Positions 11,301 to 19,780 of a stretch of DNA of 64,000 nt are shown in pieces. The position numbers and the translations under genes are program-made. The notes under the pieces are model-generated. The model had not been told where the DNA came from. It saw only the letters and a program-made list of their open reading frames with translations, and searched no databases. The DNA is from Propioniciclava soli (lineage in GTDB: Bacteria; Actinomycetota; Actinomycetes; Propionibacteriales; Propionibacteriaceae), in NCBI RefSeq assembly GCF_014858005.1, contig NZ_JACYOT010000004.1, positions 372,001 to 436,000 on the forward strand. Direction: 5' to 3'. Position 1 is the first letter of the stretch, and each line of letters begins with the position of its first letter.

Positions 11301-14018
11301 GTGTGCGGTCCGGCAGCCTTCTCCTTGGCGCGCGTGACGCCAGCCGTGGTCGGCGCGGGAGCCACGACCAGCGTCGAGGTGAGCGGAAGGGTGCTCCTGC
11401 CCGGGACGACCGTGTCGCTCGTGCGTGGTGGTACCACCGTGCCGGGCACCGTGACCTCGTGGTCCGCCGACGCGCGCTCGGCCACCGTGCGGTTCGACCT
11501 TGCGTCCGCAGCGCTGGGATCCTACGACGTGGTGGCGCACTCTGCGACTGAGGGAACGGCCCGCCTCTTGGCCGGGCTGACGGTCCAGGCGCCCGAACAG
11601 CCGATCGTCAACGCCCGGCTCCTGACGCGGGGGGCCTTCCGCTGGGGCCGCTCCACCAGGTTCACGGTTGAGGTGACCAACCACGGCAATGTCGACGCGG
11701 GGGGCGTGCTGCTGATGGTCACCGGTCTGCCCGCGGCCAGCAACGTCAGCCCGCGGTTCAGTCTGGTCGATCCCAGGCTCCCCGTCACCGGGCGATCGGA
11801 CTGGTCGCAGGAGCGTGACACGTTCGTGCGTGACGGCGTCCGCGGCATCCCGCTCTACCTCAGCAGTCTGCCCGCCGGGAGCACCCGCTCCTACGAGTTC
11901 AACCTGGAGGTGCCGCAGCCGGCCCCGTTCACGCTCAGCGTGTCGGCTGGGCGTTGCCTCGTCACCGAGCCGCCCGGTGGCCCCGGGGCCGGCGTTGCCG
12001 AATCGGGCCGCTCTGCCGGGAGCGCCCAGCCGGACGCCTGGGGCTGGTTCGGGGCCGGTGGGTGCGGTGACGCGCTGCTCGACCTGTTCAAGCAGATCGT
12101 GATGGACGCCGTGCCGGGCGGTGCGTGCGCCGGTCTGGCCGCGGACGCTGCCGCCGCGATCGCCCGGAACGTCGCCAACGAAGCGCCGCCGTTCAGCGCC
12201 GCCTCGGCGTCGGACCTGTTCTGGTCCGGCCTGGGCTCGGTGGCCTGCGTGTCCTCCGTGATCCCGGGAGGGCAGGGACTGGCGGCCGTCCTCGGCGCGC
12301 TGGGGGAGGCCAACACCATGTTCACGGCCCTCGAGAAATGCTGGCCCGAGCAGGATTCGGCGACGATGGTGCCGGTCGCCTCGTTCGATCCGAACGAGTT
12401 GGTCGGGCCCCGCGGCGGCGGAACGGCGCACGCGCTGACGCCCGGTGGACGCCACCGGTTCTGCATCTACTTCGAGAACCTCGCCACCGCGACGGCCCCC
12501 GCCCAGGAGGTGCGGATCACCCACCACATCGACCCGGCCCACTACGACCTGGGCGACGTCCGGTTCTCCGACGTGCAGTTCGGCGCCACCCACTGGACAC
12601 CCGTCTCACCGAGCGGCCAGGTCGACGAGCGCCTCACGATCCCCGACGCGCTGGTGGTGGACGTGGATGCCACCGTGGACGCGGCGGCCGGCACGATCAC
12701 CTGGTCGCTCATCACCATCGACCCCCTCACCGGCGAGCTGCCCGAGGATCCACTGCGCGGCTTCCTGCCGCCCAACACCGACGGGACGCGCGGCCAGGGC
12801 GTCGTGTGGTTCGACGTGCCGCTCCGCGACGTCGCGAGCGGGACGGCGACCTCGAGCATCTCCGACATCGTGTTCGACCTCAACCCGGCCATCCGCACGA
12901 ACACGTGGAGCAACCTGATCGACGGGGTCGCGCCGCAGGCGGGGCTCGCGCCGCTGCCGCCAAACTCCCCGAATCCGACCTTCCCGGTGTCCTGGCAGGC
13001 CAGCGACGCCCACGCCGGCGTCCGGCAGGTGGAGCTGTTCGTGACCGTCGACGGTGGCGCGCCGACGCCGTGGGCCACGGTCACCGACGCGACCGGTTCG
13101 CGCCCGTTCACTGGCGCCCCGGGGCACGCCTACGGGTTCTACGCGATCGCCACGGACGCCGCCGGGCTCCGCTCGGCGACGCCCACCGCGCCGCAGGCCA
13201 CCACCCGGGTGGGGTCCGGAACCACGGCCGTCACCGCGGTGCCGCCGGTGTTCGCCGAACGCTGCGGCACCGGGTCCGACACCGTGACCATCCCGGCGAC
13301 GCCCGGCGTCGGCTACCTCATCGGTGGCCAAACCGCCGCGGCCGGCGTCCACCCCGCGCGGGGGCAGGTCATCGTGGAGGCGCGGGCCCTGCCCGGGTAC
13401 GTGCTCACGGGCACGACCCGCTGGGCCGCCAGCTTCGCGGCCGGCAGCGTGTTCGACGACGTGCCCGTGGGCACCGAGCACCTGGAGTCGATCTGCTGGA
13501 TGTACGTCCGTGGCCTCACCACGGGCTACGGGACGCCGCCGCGGCTGACCTACCAGCCCGTGTCGCCGGTGAACCGCGACGCCATGGCGGCCTTCCTCTA
13601 CCGGTACGCCGGCAGCCCCGCCTACACCCCGCCCGCGATCTCGCCGTTTGCCGACGTGCCGACGACGGCGCAGTTCTACAAGGAGATCGCGTGGCTCGCC
13701 GAACAGGGCATCACGACCGGCTGGGAGACCGGGGGCCGCCGCTACTACCGTCCGCTGACGCCCGTGAACCGGGACGCGATGGCGGCCTTCCTCTACCGGT
13801 TTGCCGGCTCCCCGGTGTGGACGCCACCCGCGGCGTCCCCGTTCGCCGACCTGACCCCGAGCACGGCGTTCTATTCCGAGATCACCTGGCTGGCCCACCA
13901 CGGCATCACCACCGGCTGGGTGGACGGCCCGCGCCGACAGTTCCGCCCGGTGAACCCGGTGAACCGCGACGCCATGGCCGCGTTCCTGCAGCGCTACGAC
14001 GCCGCCGAGCTGCGGTGA
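8355..14018 (+). CDS. giant secreted multi-domain protein with C-terminal SLH-like repeats
   Basis: 1,887 residues, exported. A signal peptide (residues 1-28, ending ARA) precedes a Pro/Thr/Glu/Ala-rich linker to about residue 120. Eight modules of about 105-110 residues follow (starting near 127, 235, 335, 442, 548, 657, 766 and 875), each opening with a Cys and carrying a second Cys about 25-30 residues later. Next come a TIG/IPT-like domain (about 985-1085), a CARDB/DUF11-like beta domain (about 1085-1200), and a region beginning FDPNELVGP (about 1343-1520) that resembles the DUF7619-type domain. Three SLH-like repeats (about 1700-1887), each with NRDAMAAFL, end the protein. SLH repeats usually attach proteins to cell-wall glycans. 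Ligand unknown. Confidence 0.88.
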   Translation: MARPLRWLVTLVLAWALVFGLGPAARAEVGDPAVAPATPTPTVTATPEAPPAATPERSPDPTPEPTPLLRPEPSADPSPTPVPPAEPAPDPAPEVAPEPAPENAANPAGPVAESPDAGAPNALPETDACIAMPLAAWAAPLPVAAVRTGLPECFTFTTRTTGPHQVRYGRPGAGMPTELSVYDPAGTLVRRFDSWNRGAVAPLTAAVTYRLIVGGGAVAPDPAYTVGVFDLLGTACRSISTAWDAPDETITSTARGQLDCRQLTAAGPDTLWLSATGHPVDALVYDAFGAQQCYASITGFACRLAAAGRHVVILQPASDDHATSTISVRSLSDDRGCVTAPLGSWRSPLPAATTRTRLAECRLVTTTSTGPYVMRLQPGARRLQTYVFDTARTLVGEHDTSDLGPDAYAVLRLQGGTTHTVVTVGPVDATPQTYQIGLLDIMGTPGCESGLGRWDAPARPFVAATGAEVDCLQPTAERAGPLLVSLGALGFVALGFGPDGGQICEVTTNEPMTCGAADLGPRRLLLMRGTPAAGETTVWIGDLAAPTGCAPLGTAAWRTPLPTSAVRTGPPECFVYTPTASGAHALRIHRTTGAARLSVTVHDSRGARVAAFATDGVDEPSAVVGLAVNASHLVVVTSPAAAADTTYRVGVVPVMESTGCPVLDSDRWDTAPWTAALDPGDLWDCRELTSPAGSTLWWSHLDLTGSPVFTVVDAVGSQVCRTRTRFSVGSFRTGACRLTGVAPFRVLAQSANEQQARGTTSWASMASRQACADASRTMSFAEPAASFPAPATAGVRCLTLGLSTGDTALFSLAGADVAALAGYIVDAAGEEQCSTAANASVCRLRGRAPFRAVVTASRPGAVGSWQVAVRRINAPVGCERLDSLVTGASWATRLDAVDAARCVRFVAGAGDQLDATASNPDAPATLPYGIFQADGTDACKHRTDRTDPNCAVRAGGDLTAVLWARSTVPLGRVTFGLACWNPVCGPAAFSLARVTPAVVGAGATTSVEVSGRVLLPGTTVSLVRGGTTVPGTVTSWSADARSATVRFDLASAALGSYDVVAHSATEGTARLLAGLTVQAPEQPIVNARLLTRGAFRWGRSTRFTVEVTNHGNVDAGGVLLMVTGLPAASNVSPRFSLVDPRLPVTGRSDWSQERDTFVRDGVRGIPLYLSSLPAGSTRSYEFNLEVPQPAPFTLSVSAGRCLVTEPPGGPGAGVAESGRSAGSAQPDAWGWFGAGGCGDALLDLFKQIVMDAVPGGACAGLAADAAAAIARNVANEAPPFSAASASDLFWSGLGSVACVSSVIPGGQGLAAVLGALGEANTMFTALEKCWPEQDSATMVPVASFDPNELVGPRGGGTAHALTPGGRHRFCIYFENLATATAPAQEVRITHHIDPAHYDLGDVRFSDVQFGATHWTPVSPSGQVDERLTIPDALVVDVDATVDAAAGTITWSLITIDPLTGELPEDPLRGFLPPNTDGTRGQGVVWFDVPLRDVASGTATSSISDIVFDLNPAIRTNTWSNLIDGVAPQAGLAPLPPNSPNPTFPVSWQASDAHAGVRQVELFVTVDGGAPTPWATVTDATGSRPFTGAPGHAYGFYAIATDAAGLRSATPTAPQATTRVGSGTTAVTAVPPVFAERCGTGSDTVTIPATPGVGYLIGGQTAAAGVHPARGQVIVEARALPGYVLTGTTRWAASFAAGSVFDDVPVGTEHLESICWMYVRGLTTGYGTPPRLTYQPVSPVNRDAMAAFLYRYAGSPAYTPPAISPFADVPTTAQFYKEIAWLAEQGITTGWETGGRRYYRPLTPVNRDAMAAFLYRFAGSPVWTPPAASPFADLTPSTAFYSEITWLAHHGITTGWVDGPRRQFRPVNPVNRDAMAAFLQRYDAAELR

Positions 14019-14144
14019 GTGTGCCGCGGGCCAACGCTGCGGCGAGGGCCCGGGCGGGGAGGGGGTTGGCTGGCGCCCGGGCGTGGGCAAGGATGGGAGG
14101 CGGTGCGCCGGCGTCCGAAGCCGGCGCGGAACCGAGGAGGATTC

Positions 14145-14573
14145 ATGGCAACCACGAGCACCGCGAAGACGCACTGGGAAGGCAGCCTGACCGAGGGTTC
14201 GGGCACGACCGAGCTGGTCACCTCCGGCGTCACCAGCTTCGACGTGTCGTGGGGCAAGCGGGCCGAGTCGGGCGAGGGCACGACCAACCCCGAGGAGCTC
14301 ATCGCGGCGGCGCTCGCGACGTGCTACTCGATGGCGCTCTCCCACGCGCTCGCCGGCAACGACACCCCGCCGGAGCGCATCGACACCGAGGTCGGCATCG
14401 ACTTCGTGCCCGGCACCGGCATCACCGGCGCCGCGATCGCGGTCTCCGCGACGGTGCCCGGCCTGTCGGAGGAGGAGTTCCGCCGCTTCGCCGAGGACAC
14501 GAAAGCCAACTGCCCTGTGAGCGCCGCACTGTCGGCGGTCGACAAGACCCTCACCATCCAGTTCCAGGGCTGA
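14145..14573 (+). CDS. osmC: OsmC family peroxiredoxin
   Basis: 142 residues. It reduces organic hydroperoxides in the cytoplasm with a pair of redox cysteines, seen here as C60 (ATCYSMAL) and C123 (NCPVS). The N-terminal HWEGSLTEGSGT and the GTTNPEELIAAALA helix match OsmC rather than Ohr. ATG at 14145 is preceded by GAGGAGG at ideal spacing; the frame is open upstream without support. It stands alone between the SLH protein and the gatCAB operon. Confidence 0.92.
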   Translation: MATTSTAKTHWEGSLTEGSGTTELVTSGVTSFDVSWGKRAESGEGTTNPEELIAAALATCYSMALSHALAGNDTPPERIDTEVGIDFVPGTGITGAAIAVSATVPGLSEEEFRRFAEDTKANCPVSAALSAVDKTLTIQFQG

Positions 14574-14635
14574 GGCCACCAACCGGCCGAGACACCCGGC
14601 CGAGACACCGGCACGGACCCGCCCGTCCCCACCCG

Positions 14636-14641
14636 TAGGAT
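14636..14641 (+). promoter_or_regulatory. -10 box of the gatCAB operon
   Basis: TAGGAT lies 40 bases before the GTG of gatC, leaving a leader of about 33 bases that contains an AGGAG ribosome site. Confidence 0.45.
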
Positions 14642-14681
14642 GGGCGGGTCCGTGACCGTCCGACACCAGGAGCTCCCGATC

Positions 14682-14978
14682 GTGGCGTTGACCACCGCCG
14701 ATGTGGCCCGGCTCGCCGAGCTGGCCCGCATCGCTCTCACACCCGAGGAGCTGGAGCGCCTGGCGCCGCAGCTCGACGTCATCCTGGACGCCGTCGCGTC
14801 CGTCTCTGAGGTGGCCACCGCCGACACCGAGCCGATGTCGCACGCGCTGCCGCTGACGAACGTGTTCCGCGACGACGTGGTGACGCCCAGTCTGCCCGCC
14901 GCAGCGGTGCTCGCGGGTGCCCCCTCGGTGGAGGACGGCCGCTTCCGCGTGCCGCGCATCCTGGGGGAGGGCGCGTGA
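14682..14978 (+). CDS. gatC: Asp/Glu-tRNA amidotransferase subunit GatC
   Basis: 98 residues. GatC clamps GatA to GatB in the enzyme that converts Glu-tRNA(Gln) or Asp-tRNA(Asn) to the amide form. The text [18 protein letters not shown] and the [16 protein letters not shown] segment are characteristic. GTG at 14682 gives the usual length and has AGGAG upstream; an ATG at 14640 would overlap the -10 box. It overlaps gatA by four bases, which suggests translational coupling. Confidence 0.93.
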   Translation: MALTTADVARLAELARIALTPEELERLAPQLDVILDAVASVSEVATADTEPMSHALPLTNVFRDDVVTPSLPAAAVLAGAPSVEDGRFRVPRILGEGA

Positions 14979-16531
14979 GCGCGGCGATCCTGACAGCGAC
15001 AGCGTCCGACCTGGGGCGCCGCATCGCCGCGCGCGAGCTGACGTCGGTCGAGGTCACGCGGGTGTTCCTCGGCCAGATCAAACGGGTGGACGCCGACGTC
15101 CACGCGTTCCTGCACGTGGACGCCGAGGGTGCGCTCGCGCAGGCCGCGGCGGTGGACGCCCGGCTGGACGCGGGGGAGGAGCTGGGGCCGCTCGCCGGCG
15201 TCCCCCTCGCGCTGAAGGACCTGTTCTGCCAGGAGGGCGTCCCGACGACGGCGGGCTCGCAGATCTTGGCCGGGTGGCGGCCGCCGTACTCGGCCACCGT
15301 GACCCAGCGGTTGCTGGACGCGGGCATCGTCATCCTCGGCAAGACCAACCTCGACGAGTTCGCGATGGGCTCCTCAACGGAGAACTCCGCGTTCGGCGCC
15401 ACGCACAACCCCTGGGACCTCGACCGGATCCCCGGCGGTTCGGGGGGCGGTTCGTCGGCGGCGCTGGCCGCGTTCGAGGCGCCGCTGGCAATCGGCACCG
15501 ACACCGGCGGCTCGATCCGCCAGCCCGCATCGGTGACCGGCACCGTCGGCGTCAAGCCCACCTACGGCGGCACGTCGCGCTACGGCGTCATCGCGATGGC
15601 GTCCTCGCTCGACCAGCCCGGCCCGTGCGCGCGCACGGTGCTGGACGCCGCCCTCCTCCACGCGGTGATCGCCGGCCACGACCCGATGGACTCGACCTCG
15701 ATCGACGCCCCGGTGCCGCCGGTGGTGGACGCCGCCCGCTCCGGCGACGTCCGAGGCCTGCGGGTCGGCGTGGTCCGCGAGCTCTCCGGCGAGGGGTATG
15801 CCCCCGGGGTCGAGCAGCGCTTCGGCGAGGCGGTGGCGTTGCTGGCGCAGGCCGGCGCCGAGATCGTCGAGGTGAGCTGCCCGCACTTCGGGTACGCGCT
15901 GGGCGCCTACTACCTGATCATGCCGTCGGAGGTGTCCAGCAACCTCGCCCGCTACGACGCGATGCGCTACGGGCTGCGCGCCGGCGACGACGGCACCCGC
16001 TCGGCCGAGGAGGTCATGAACCTGACGCGCGGCGAGGGCTTCGGCGACGAGGTGAAGCGCCGCGTCATCATCGGCACGTACGCGCTGAGCTCGGGCTACT
16101 ACGACGCCTACTACGGCTCGGCGCAGAAGGTGCGGCGGCTCATCGCGTCCGACTTCGACGCGGCCTTCGAGCAGGTCGACGTACTGGTGAGCCCCTCGAC
16201 GCCGACGACCGCCTTCCGCCTGGGGGAGCGCACCGCCGATCCGCTGGCGATGTATGCCTCCGACCTGTGCACCATTCCGTCCAACATGGCGGGCAACGCG
16301 TCGGGGTCGTTCCCGTGCGGTCTCGCCCCCGAGGACGGCCTGCCCGTCGGGTTCCAGGTGATGGCCCCGCCGCTGGCCGACGACCGCGTGTATCGCGTCG
16401 GGGCCGCGCTGGAGCGCGCACTGGGCGGCGGCGTCCTGACCGATCGGATCGCCGAGCGGTGGACGGCGGGCGCGGCGCCCGACGGCTCCGCACCGGACGA
16501 CACCGCGCGTGACCGCGCCGAGGAGGCCTGA
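14975..16531 (+). CDS. gatA: Asp/Glu-tRNA amidotransferase subunit GatA
   Basis: 518 residues. This is the amidase subunit that frees ammonia from glutamine. The catalytic triad of the amidase signature family is visible: K81 (LALKD), S156 (GGSGGGSS) and S180 (TGGSIRQ). The GTG start overlaps the gatC stop and has GGGGGAGG upstream. Length and motifs are complete. It is followed by gatB after one base. Confidence 0.97.
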   Translation: MSAAILTATASDLGRRIAARELTSVEVTRVFLGQIKRVDADVHAFLHVDAEGALAQAAAVDARLDAGEELGPLAGVPLALKDLFCQEGVPTTAGSQILAGWRPPYSATVTQRLLDAGIVILGKTNLDEFAMGSSTENSAFGATHNPWDLDRIPGGSGGGSSAALAAFEAPLAIGTDTGGSIRQPASVTGTVGVKPTYGGTSRYGVIAMASSLDQPGPCARTVLDAALLHAVIAGHDPMDSTSIDAPVPPVVDAARSGDVRGLRVGVVRELSGEGYAPGVEQRFGEAVALLAQAGAEIVEVSCPHFGYALGAYYLIMPSEVSSNLARYDAMRYGLRAGDDGTRSAEEVMNLTRGEGFGDEVKRRVIIGTYALSSGYYDAYYGSAQKVRRLIASDFDAAFEQVDVLVSPSTPTTAFRLGERTADPLAMYASDLCTIPSNMAGNASGSFPCGLAPEDGLPVGFQVMAPPLADDRVYRVGAALERALGGGVLTDRIAERWTAGAAPDGSAPDDTARDRAEEA

Positions 16532-16532
16532 G

Positions 16533-18026
16533 ATGGACGACCTGCTGACCTACGACGCCGTCCTCGCGCGGTTCGACCCGGTGCTCGGGCTCGAGGTGCA
16601 CGTGGAGCTGAACACCGCGTCCAAGATGTTCTGCGGCTGCGACAACACCCCCGGGGGTGAGCCGAACACGACGACCTGCCCGGTGTGCCTCGGCCTGCCG
16701 GGGTCATTGCCCGTGGTGAACGCCCACGCGGTGGAGTCGGCGATCCGGATCGGGCTGGCGCTGAACTGCCAGGTGGCGCCGTGGTGCCGCTTCGCGCGCA
16801 AGAACTACTTCTACCCCGACATGACCAAGGACTTCCAGACCTCGCAGTACGACGAGCCGATCTGTTTCGATGGCTGGGTCGACGTCGAGGTGGAGGGGGA
16901 GACCTTCCGCATCGAGATCGAGCGCGTCCACATGGAGGAGGACGCCGGCAAGCTCAGCCACGTCGGCGGGGGCACGGGCCGGATCGTGGGAGCGGAGTAC
17001 TCGCTGGTGGACTACAACCGGGCCGGCACGCCGCTCATGGAGATCGTGACCCGCCCGGTGCGCGGGCTCGGCGCGAAGGCCCCGGCCGTGGGGCGGGCGT
17101 ACATGGCGATGCTGCGCGACCTGATGCGGGCCCTCGGGGTGTCCGATGCGCGCATGGAGGCCGGCAACATGCGCTGCGACGCGAACGTGTCGCTGATGCC
17201 CACCGGCACCGCGGAGCTCGGCACCCGGACCGAGACGAAGAACGTCAACTCGCTGCGCTCGGTGGAGGCGGCCTTGACCTACGAGATGCGCAGGCAGGGG
17301 GCGATCCTGGCCGAGGGGGGCCGCGTGGTGCAGGAGACCCGGCACTGGCACGAGGATGGGGAGTACACCTCCCCGGGCCGCAACAAGGAGCAGGCCGAGG
17401 ACTACCGGTACTTCCCCGAGCCCGATCTCGTGCCGATCGCGCCCGACCCGGCCTGGGTGGAGGAGCTGCGGGCCTCGCTGCCGGAGCTGCCCGCCCGGCG
17501 TCGGGCCCGGCTGCAGGAGGCGTGGGGCTTCTCCGACCTGGAGATGCGCGACGTGCTCGGCAACGAGGGCTCGCTGGACCTGATCGAGGCCACCGTGGCC
17601 GCCGGTGCGCCGCCGGCCGCGGCGCGCAAGTGGTGGCTGGGCGAGCTGGCGCGGCGCGCGAACGAGGCCGGCGTCGAGCTCGGCGCCGTCGGCGTCACGC
17701 CGGAGCAGGTGGCCCAAGTGCAGGGGCTCGTCGACGCGGGGACGGTGAACGACAAGCTGGCCCGCTCCGTGTTCGACGGCGTGCTGGCCGGTGAGGGATC
17801 GCCGGAGGAGGTCGTGGCGTCCCGGGGCCTCGCGGTGGTCTCCGACGACGGGGCGCTGGGCGAGGCCGTGGATGCGGCCATCGCGGCGAACCCCGACGTG
17901 GCCGACAAGATCCGCGCCGGCAAGGTGCAGGCCGCCGGGGCACTCATCGGGGCCGTGATGAAGCAGATGAAGGGCAAGGCCGACGCGGCCCGTGTGCGCG
18001 AGCTGCTGCTGGAGCGCCTGTCGTGA
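16533..18026 (+). CDS. gatB: Asp/Glu-tRNA amidotransferase subunit GatB
   Basis: 497 residues. GatB binds the mischarged tRNA, activates the acyl group with ATP and carries the transamidase site. The N-terminal [10 protein letters not shown], the cysteine cluster ([10 protein letters not shown] then CPVCLGLPG) that binds zinc, and EEDAGKLSH are typical, and the last 150 residues form the YqeY-like tRNA-binding tail. ATG at 16533 is preceded by GAGGAGG; an in-frame start 24 bases upstream lies inside gatA and is less likely. The last four bases overlap the next gene. Confidence 0.97.
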   Translation: MDDLLTYDAVLARFDPVLGLEVHVELNTASKMFCGCDNTPGGEPNTTTCPVCLGLPGSLPVVNAHAVESAIRIGLALNCQVAPWCRFARKNYFYPDMTKDFQTSQYDEPICFDGWVDVEVEGETFRIEIERVHMEEDAGKLSHVGGGTGRIVGAEYSLVDYNRAGTPLMEIVTRPVRGLGAKAPAVGRAYMAMLRDLMRALGVSDARMEAGNMRCDANVSLMPTGTAELGTRTETKNVNSLRSVEAALTYEMRRQGAILAEGGRVVQETRHWHEDGEYTSPGRNKEQAEDYRYFPEPDLVPIAPDPAWVEELRASLPELPARRRARLQEAWGFSDLEMRDVLGNEGSLDLIEATVAAGAPPAAARKWWLGELARRANEAGVELGAVGVTPEQVAQVQGLVDAGTVNDKLARSVFDGVLAGEGSPEEVVASRGLAVVSDDGALGEAVDAAIAANPDVADKIRAGKVQAAGALIGAVMKQMKGKADAARVRELLLERLS

Positions 18027-18406
18027 GCTGGCGCTGGGCGGTCGCGGTGCTGGCCGTGGTCGCCCAGACGCTGGCGCTCTACTGGCCCGATCCGGTGGAG
18101 GCGCCCGACGGTCTGGCCCTTCCGCACGCCGACAAGGTGGTGCACGTCGGGATCTTCCTCCTCGCGACGTGGGCGCTGCTGCGCGTGCTGCCCGCATGGG
18201 GCGCGCTCGGGTTGATGGCCGTGCAGGTGGTGGCGAGCGAACTCGTGCAGGGCGCGCTGCTGCCGCACCGCTCCGCCGATGTGTGGGACGCCGTGGCCGA
18301 CCTGGTCGGCATCGCGCTGGGCTGGGCGCTGTGGCGCTGGACTCAACGTCGCGCCATCGACGAAGCGGTGGCTGTGGCGCGTGGAGTGATGGAAAAGCGA
18401 CTGTGA
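18023..18406 (+). CDS. VanZ-like membrane protein
   Basis: 127 residues with three or four hydrophobic segments. VanZ features are [17 protein letters not shown] near residue 37 and the ASELVQ...[18 protein letters not shown] block near 73-100. The family is poorly understood; some members alter teicoplanin sensitivity, and most function is unknown. The GTG start overlaps the gatB stop, so it is co-transcribed with gatCAB. Its last codons (EKRL) lie inside the left end of the repeat at 18392-18474, so its C-terminus may have been altered by that element. Confidence 0.75.
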   Translation: MSWRWAVAVLAVVAQTLALYWPDPVEAPDGLALPHADKVVHVGIFLLATWALLRVLPAWGALGLMAVQVVASELVQGALLPHRSADVWDAVADLVGIALGWALWRWTQRRAIDEAVAVARGVMEKRL

Positions 18407-18474
18407 GTGTGCACTCATTCGCGCGTTGAGCGTGCTTGCGCGCCCGTTTGTGAATCGAGTGTCGTGTTTTCGTC
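18392..18474. repeat. direct repeat copy A (about 83 bp) flanking the broken gene
   Basis: Runs from GAAAAGCGAC to TTTTCGTC and matches 19549-19635 in the same orientation along its whole length, at roughly 85% identity by eye. The ends are inverted (GACGAAAA and TTTTCGTC in the intact copy); here the left terminus merges into the VanZ-like gene. Confidence 0.75.
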
Positions 18475-18497
18475 GGCGAGGCGAGTTGCCCCCACGA

Positions 18498-19379
18498 TCA
18501 GCTCGTGCGCCGGGTGGCGCGCCGTACCCGTCCGGTGACCGGGCGCGTGCCGCGGAGCAGAGCAGCCCGCGCGGTGATGGCCGCCCACATCAGTTCGGTG
18601 ACCGTGTCGTCGGGGGCCAGCACCGAGACCGCGGCGAACCGGATGCGCTGCCATGACAGGGCTGCAGCGGCGGCATCGCTGAGCCTGTCCGCGACAAACG
18701 GGATGCGTCCGCCGTATTAGGTGTAGCCGTCAGCCTCGAAACCGAGCAACAGATCCGGGAGGGCGAGGTCGAAGTAGCGCACGCTGCCGTCAGGCAGCAC
18801 GACGCGGTGGTTCGTGCGGTGGGCATAGCCGCAGTCGAGTGAGCGGAACCGCCGTTGCAGCTCCCGCTCGGCTTCGGACCATGGTTCGTCGCGTGAATCC
18901 ACCAGCAGCCGTCGCCGTTCGGCATCGCCGCGGCGCGCAGGGAGTCCGGCGAAGACGGCGTTCACCTGTTCCAGCCGGACCGCCCCACGGCGCAGGGCCT
19001 CGTCGATGACTGTGCCGCCCAGCTCGGAGAGAAGGTCCAGCACCGTCAGCGGGGGGCTGGTGACCCGGATTCCCTTGCGCTCCCACACCAGTTCCGCTGG
19101 GACTTCCCGCCGCTCCCAGCGCAGGACGCCCGCGTCGGTGCGGTGCTTGGCGCAGGCGATGTGGACCAGAGGTGCCGGCAGCTCCGGCCACCACGTCAGC
19201 GCGGCCGCCGCCCGCCCCGTGATGACGGCAGTCGGTGCCAGGTGCGCCACCGCGCGACCCAGCAGTGCAGTGCTGATCTCGCCTGGGGGCGCGTAGATGC
19301 CTGAGGCGACCCGCTGTAGGGTGCCGGCGTGCAGCGCTCGGTCGATCTGGCTGGCGAGCCGCGGATGATCGCGCCTCAC
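18498..19379 (-). pseudogene. AbiEi/DUF559-like gene interrupted by an in-frame TAA
   Basis: Reads leftward from GTG at 19379. The first 220 residues resemble the large actinobacterial family with an AbiEi-like winged helix at the front and an endonuclease-like DUF559 domain at the back. The frame stops at TAA (18717-18719) directly after LLLGFEADGYT. In the same frame it then continues for 72 codons with matching text (YGGRIPFVADRLSDAAAAAL then SWQRIRFA) to TGA at 18498-18500. With the stop read as an amino acid, the protein would be 293 residues, the usual family length. Codons upstream of 19379 also read like the helix-turn-helix (LTLALHAGHGLI) but have no ATG or GTG, so the 5' end may be damaged too. 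A sequencing error remains possible. Confidence 0.75.
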
Positions 19380-19548
19380 GATCAGGCCGTGCCCGGCATG
19401 CAGGGCCAGGGTCAGTGCTTCTTCACACTCTCTTCACATTAGGCCGGGCCTGTCATGCGGCCCTCGCTTGGGCCGCCACGAGGCATGCCCGCCCGGCCAC
19501 GCAGGGGGCTGCTCCCAGGCCAAGCAGCGAGTTGCCGGCGCTAGACCG

Positions 19549-19635
19549 ACGAAAAGGCGACAGTGAGTGCGCGCTCATTCGCGCGCTGAGCGTGCATGCA
19601 CCGCCGGTGTGAAATCGAGTGTCGTGTTTTCGTCG
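19549..19635. repeat. direct repeat copy B (about 87 bp) flanking the broken gene
   Basis: GACGAAAA at the left end and TTTTCGTC at the right end are inverted termini. The interior (GTGAGTG, CTCATTCGCGCG, TGAGCGTGC, AATCGAGTGTCGTG) matches copy A at 18392-18474. No target duplication or transposase is visible. Confidence 0.75.
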
Positions 19636-19735
19636 CGGTGCTCCGGAGAGGAGCTCGTGAGGGCCGCCGGGAGGACCCTGCCCAAGCTCCGTGGCACCCG
19701 ACGGCAACTCCCGGCGCGGCCACCTCGACCACCCC

Positions 19736-19741
19736 TAGGAT
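19736..19741 (+). promoter_or_regulatory. -10 box of the sugar kinase gene
   Basis: TAGGAT lies 39 bases before the ATG at 19781; the leader of about 32 bases carries a GGAGAAG ribosome site. The rest of the spacer from 19380 contains only repeat copy B. Confidence 0.45.
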
Positions 19742-19780
19742 GGTAAGCGCCATCCGTCCCCGATCCCTGGAGAAGAAGCC

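Noticed and set aside
18392-19635. Insertion sequence with transposase
   Set aside because: The only gene between the repeats resembles AbiEi/DUF559, with no transposase motif; target-site duplications were not seen.
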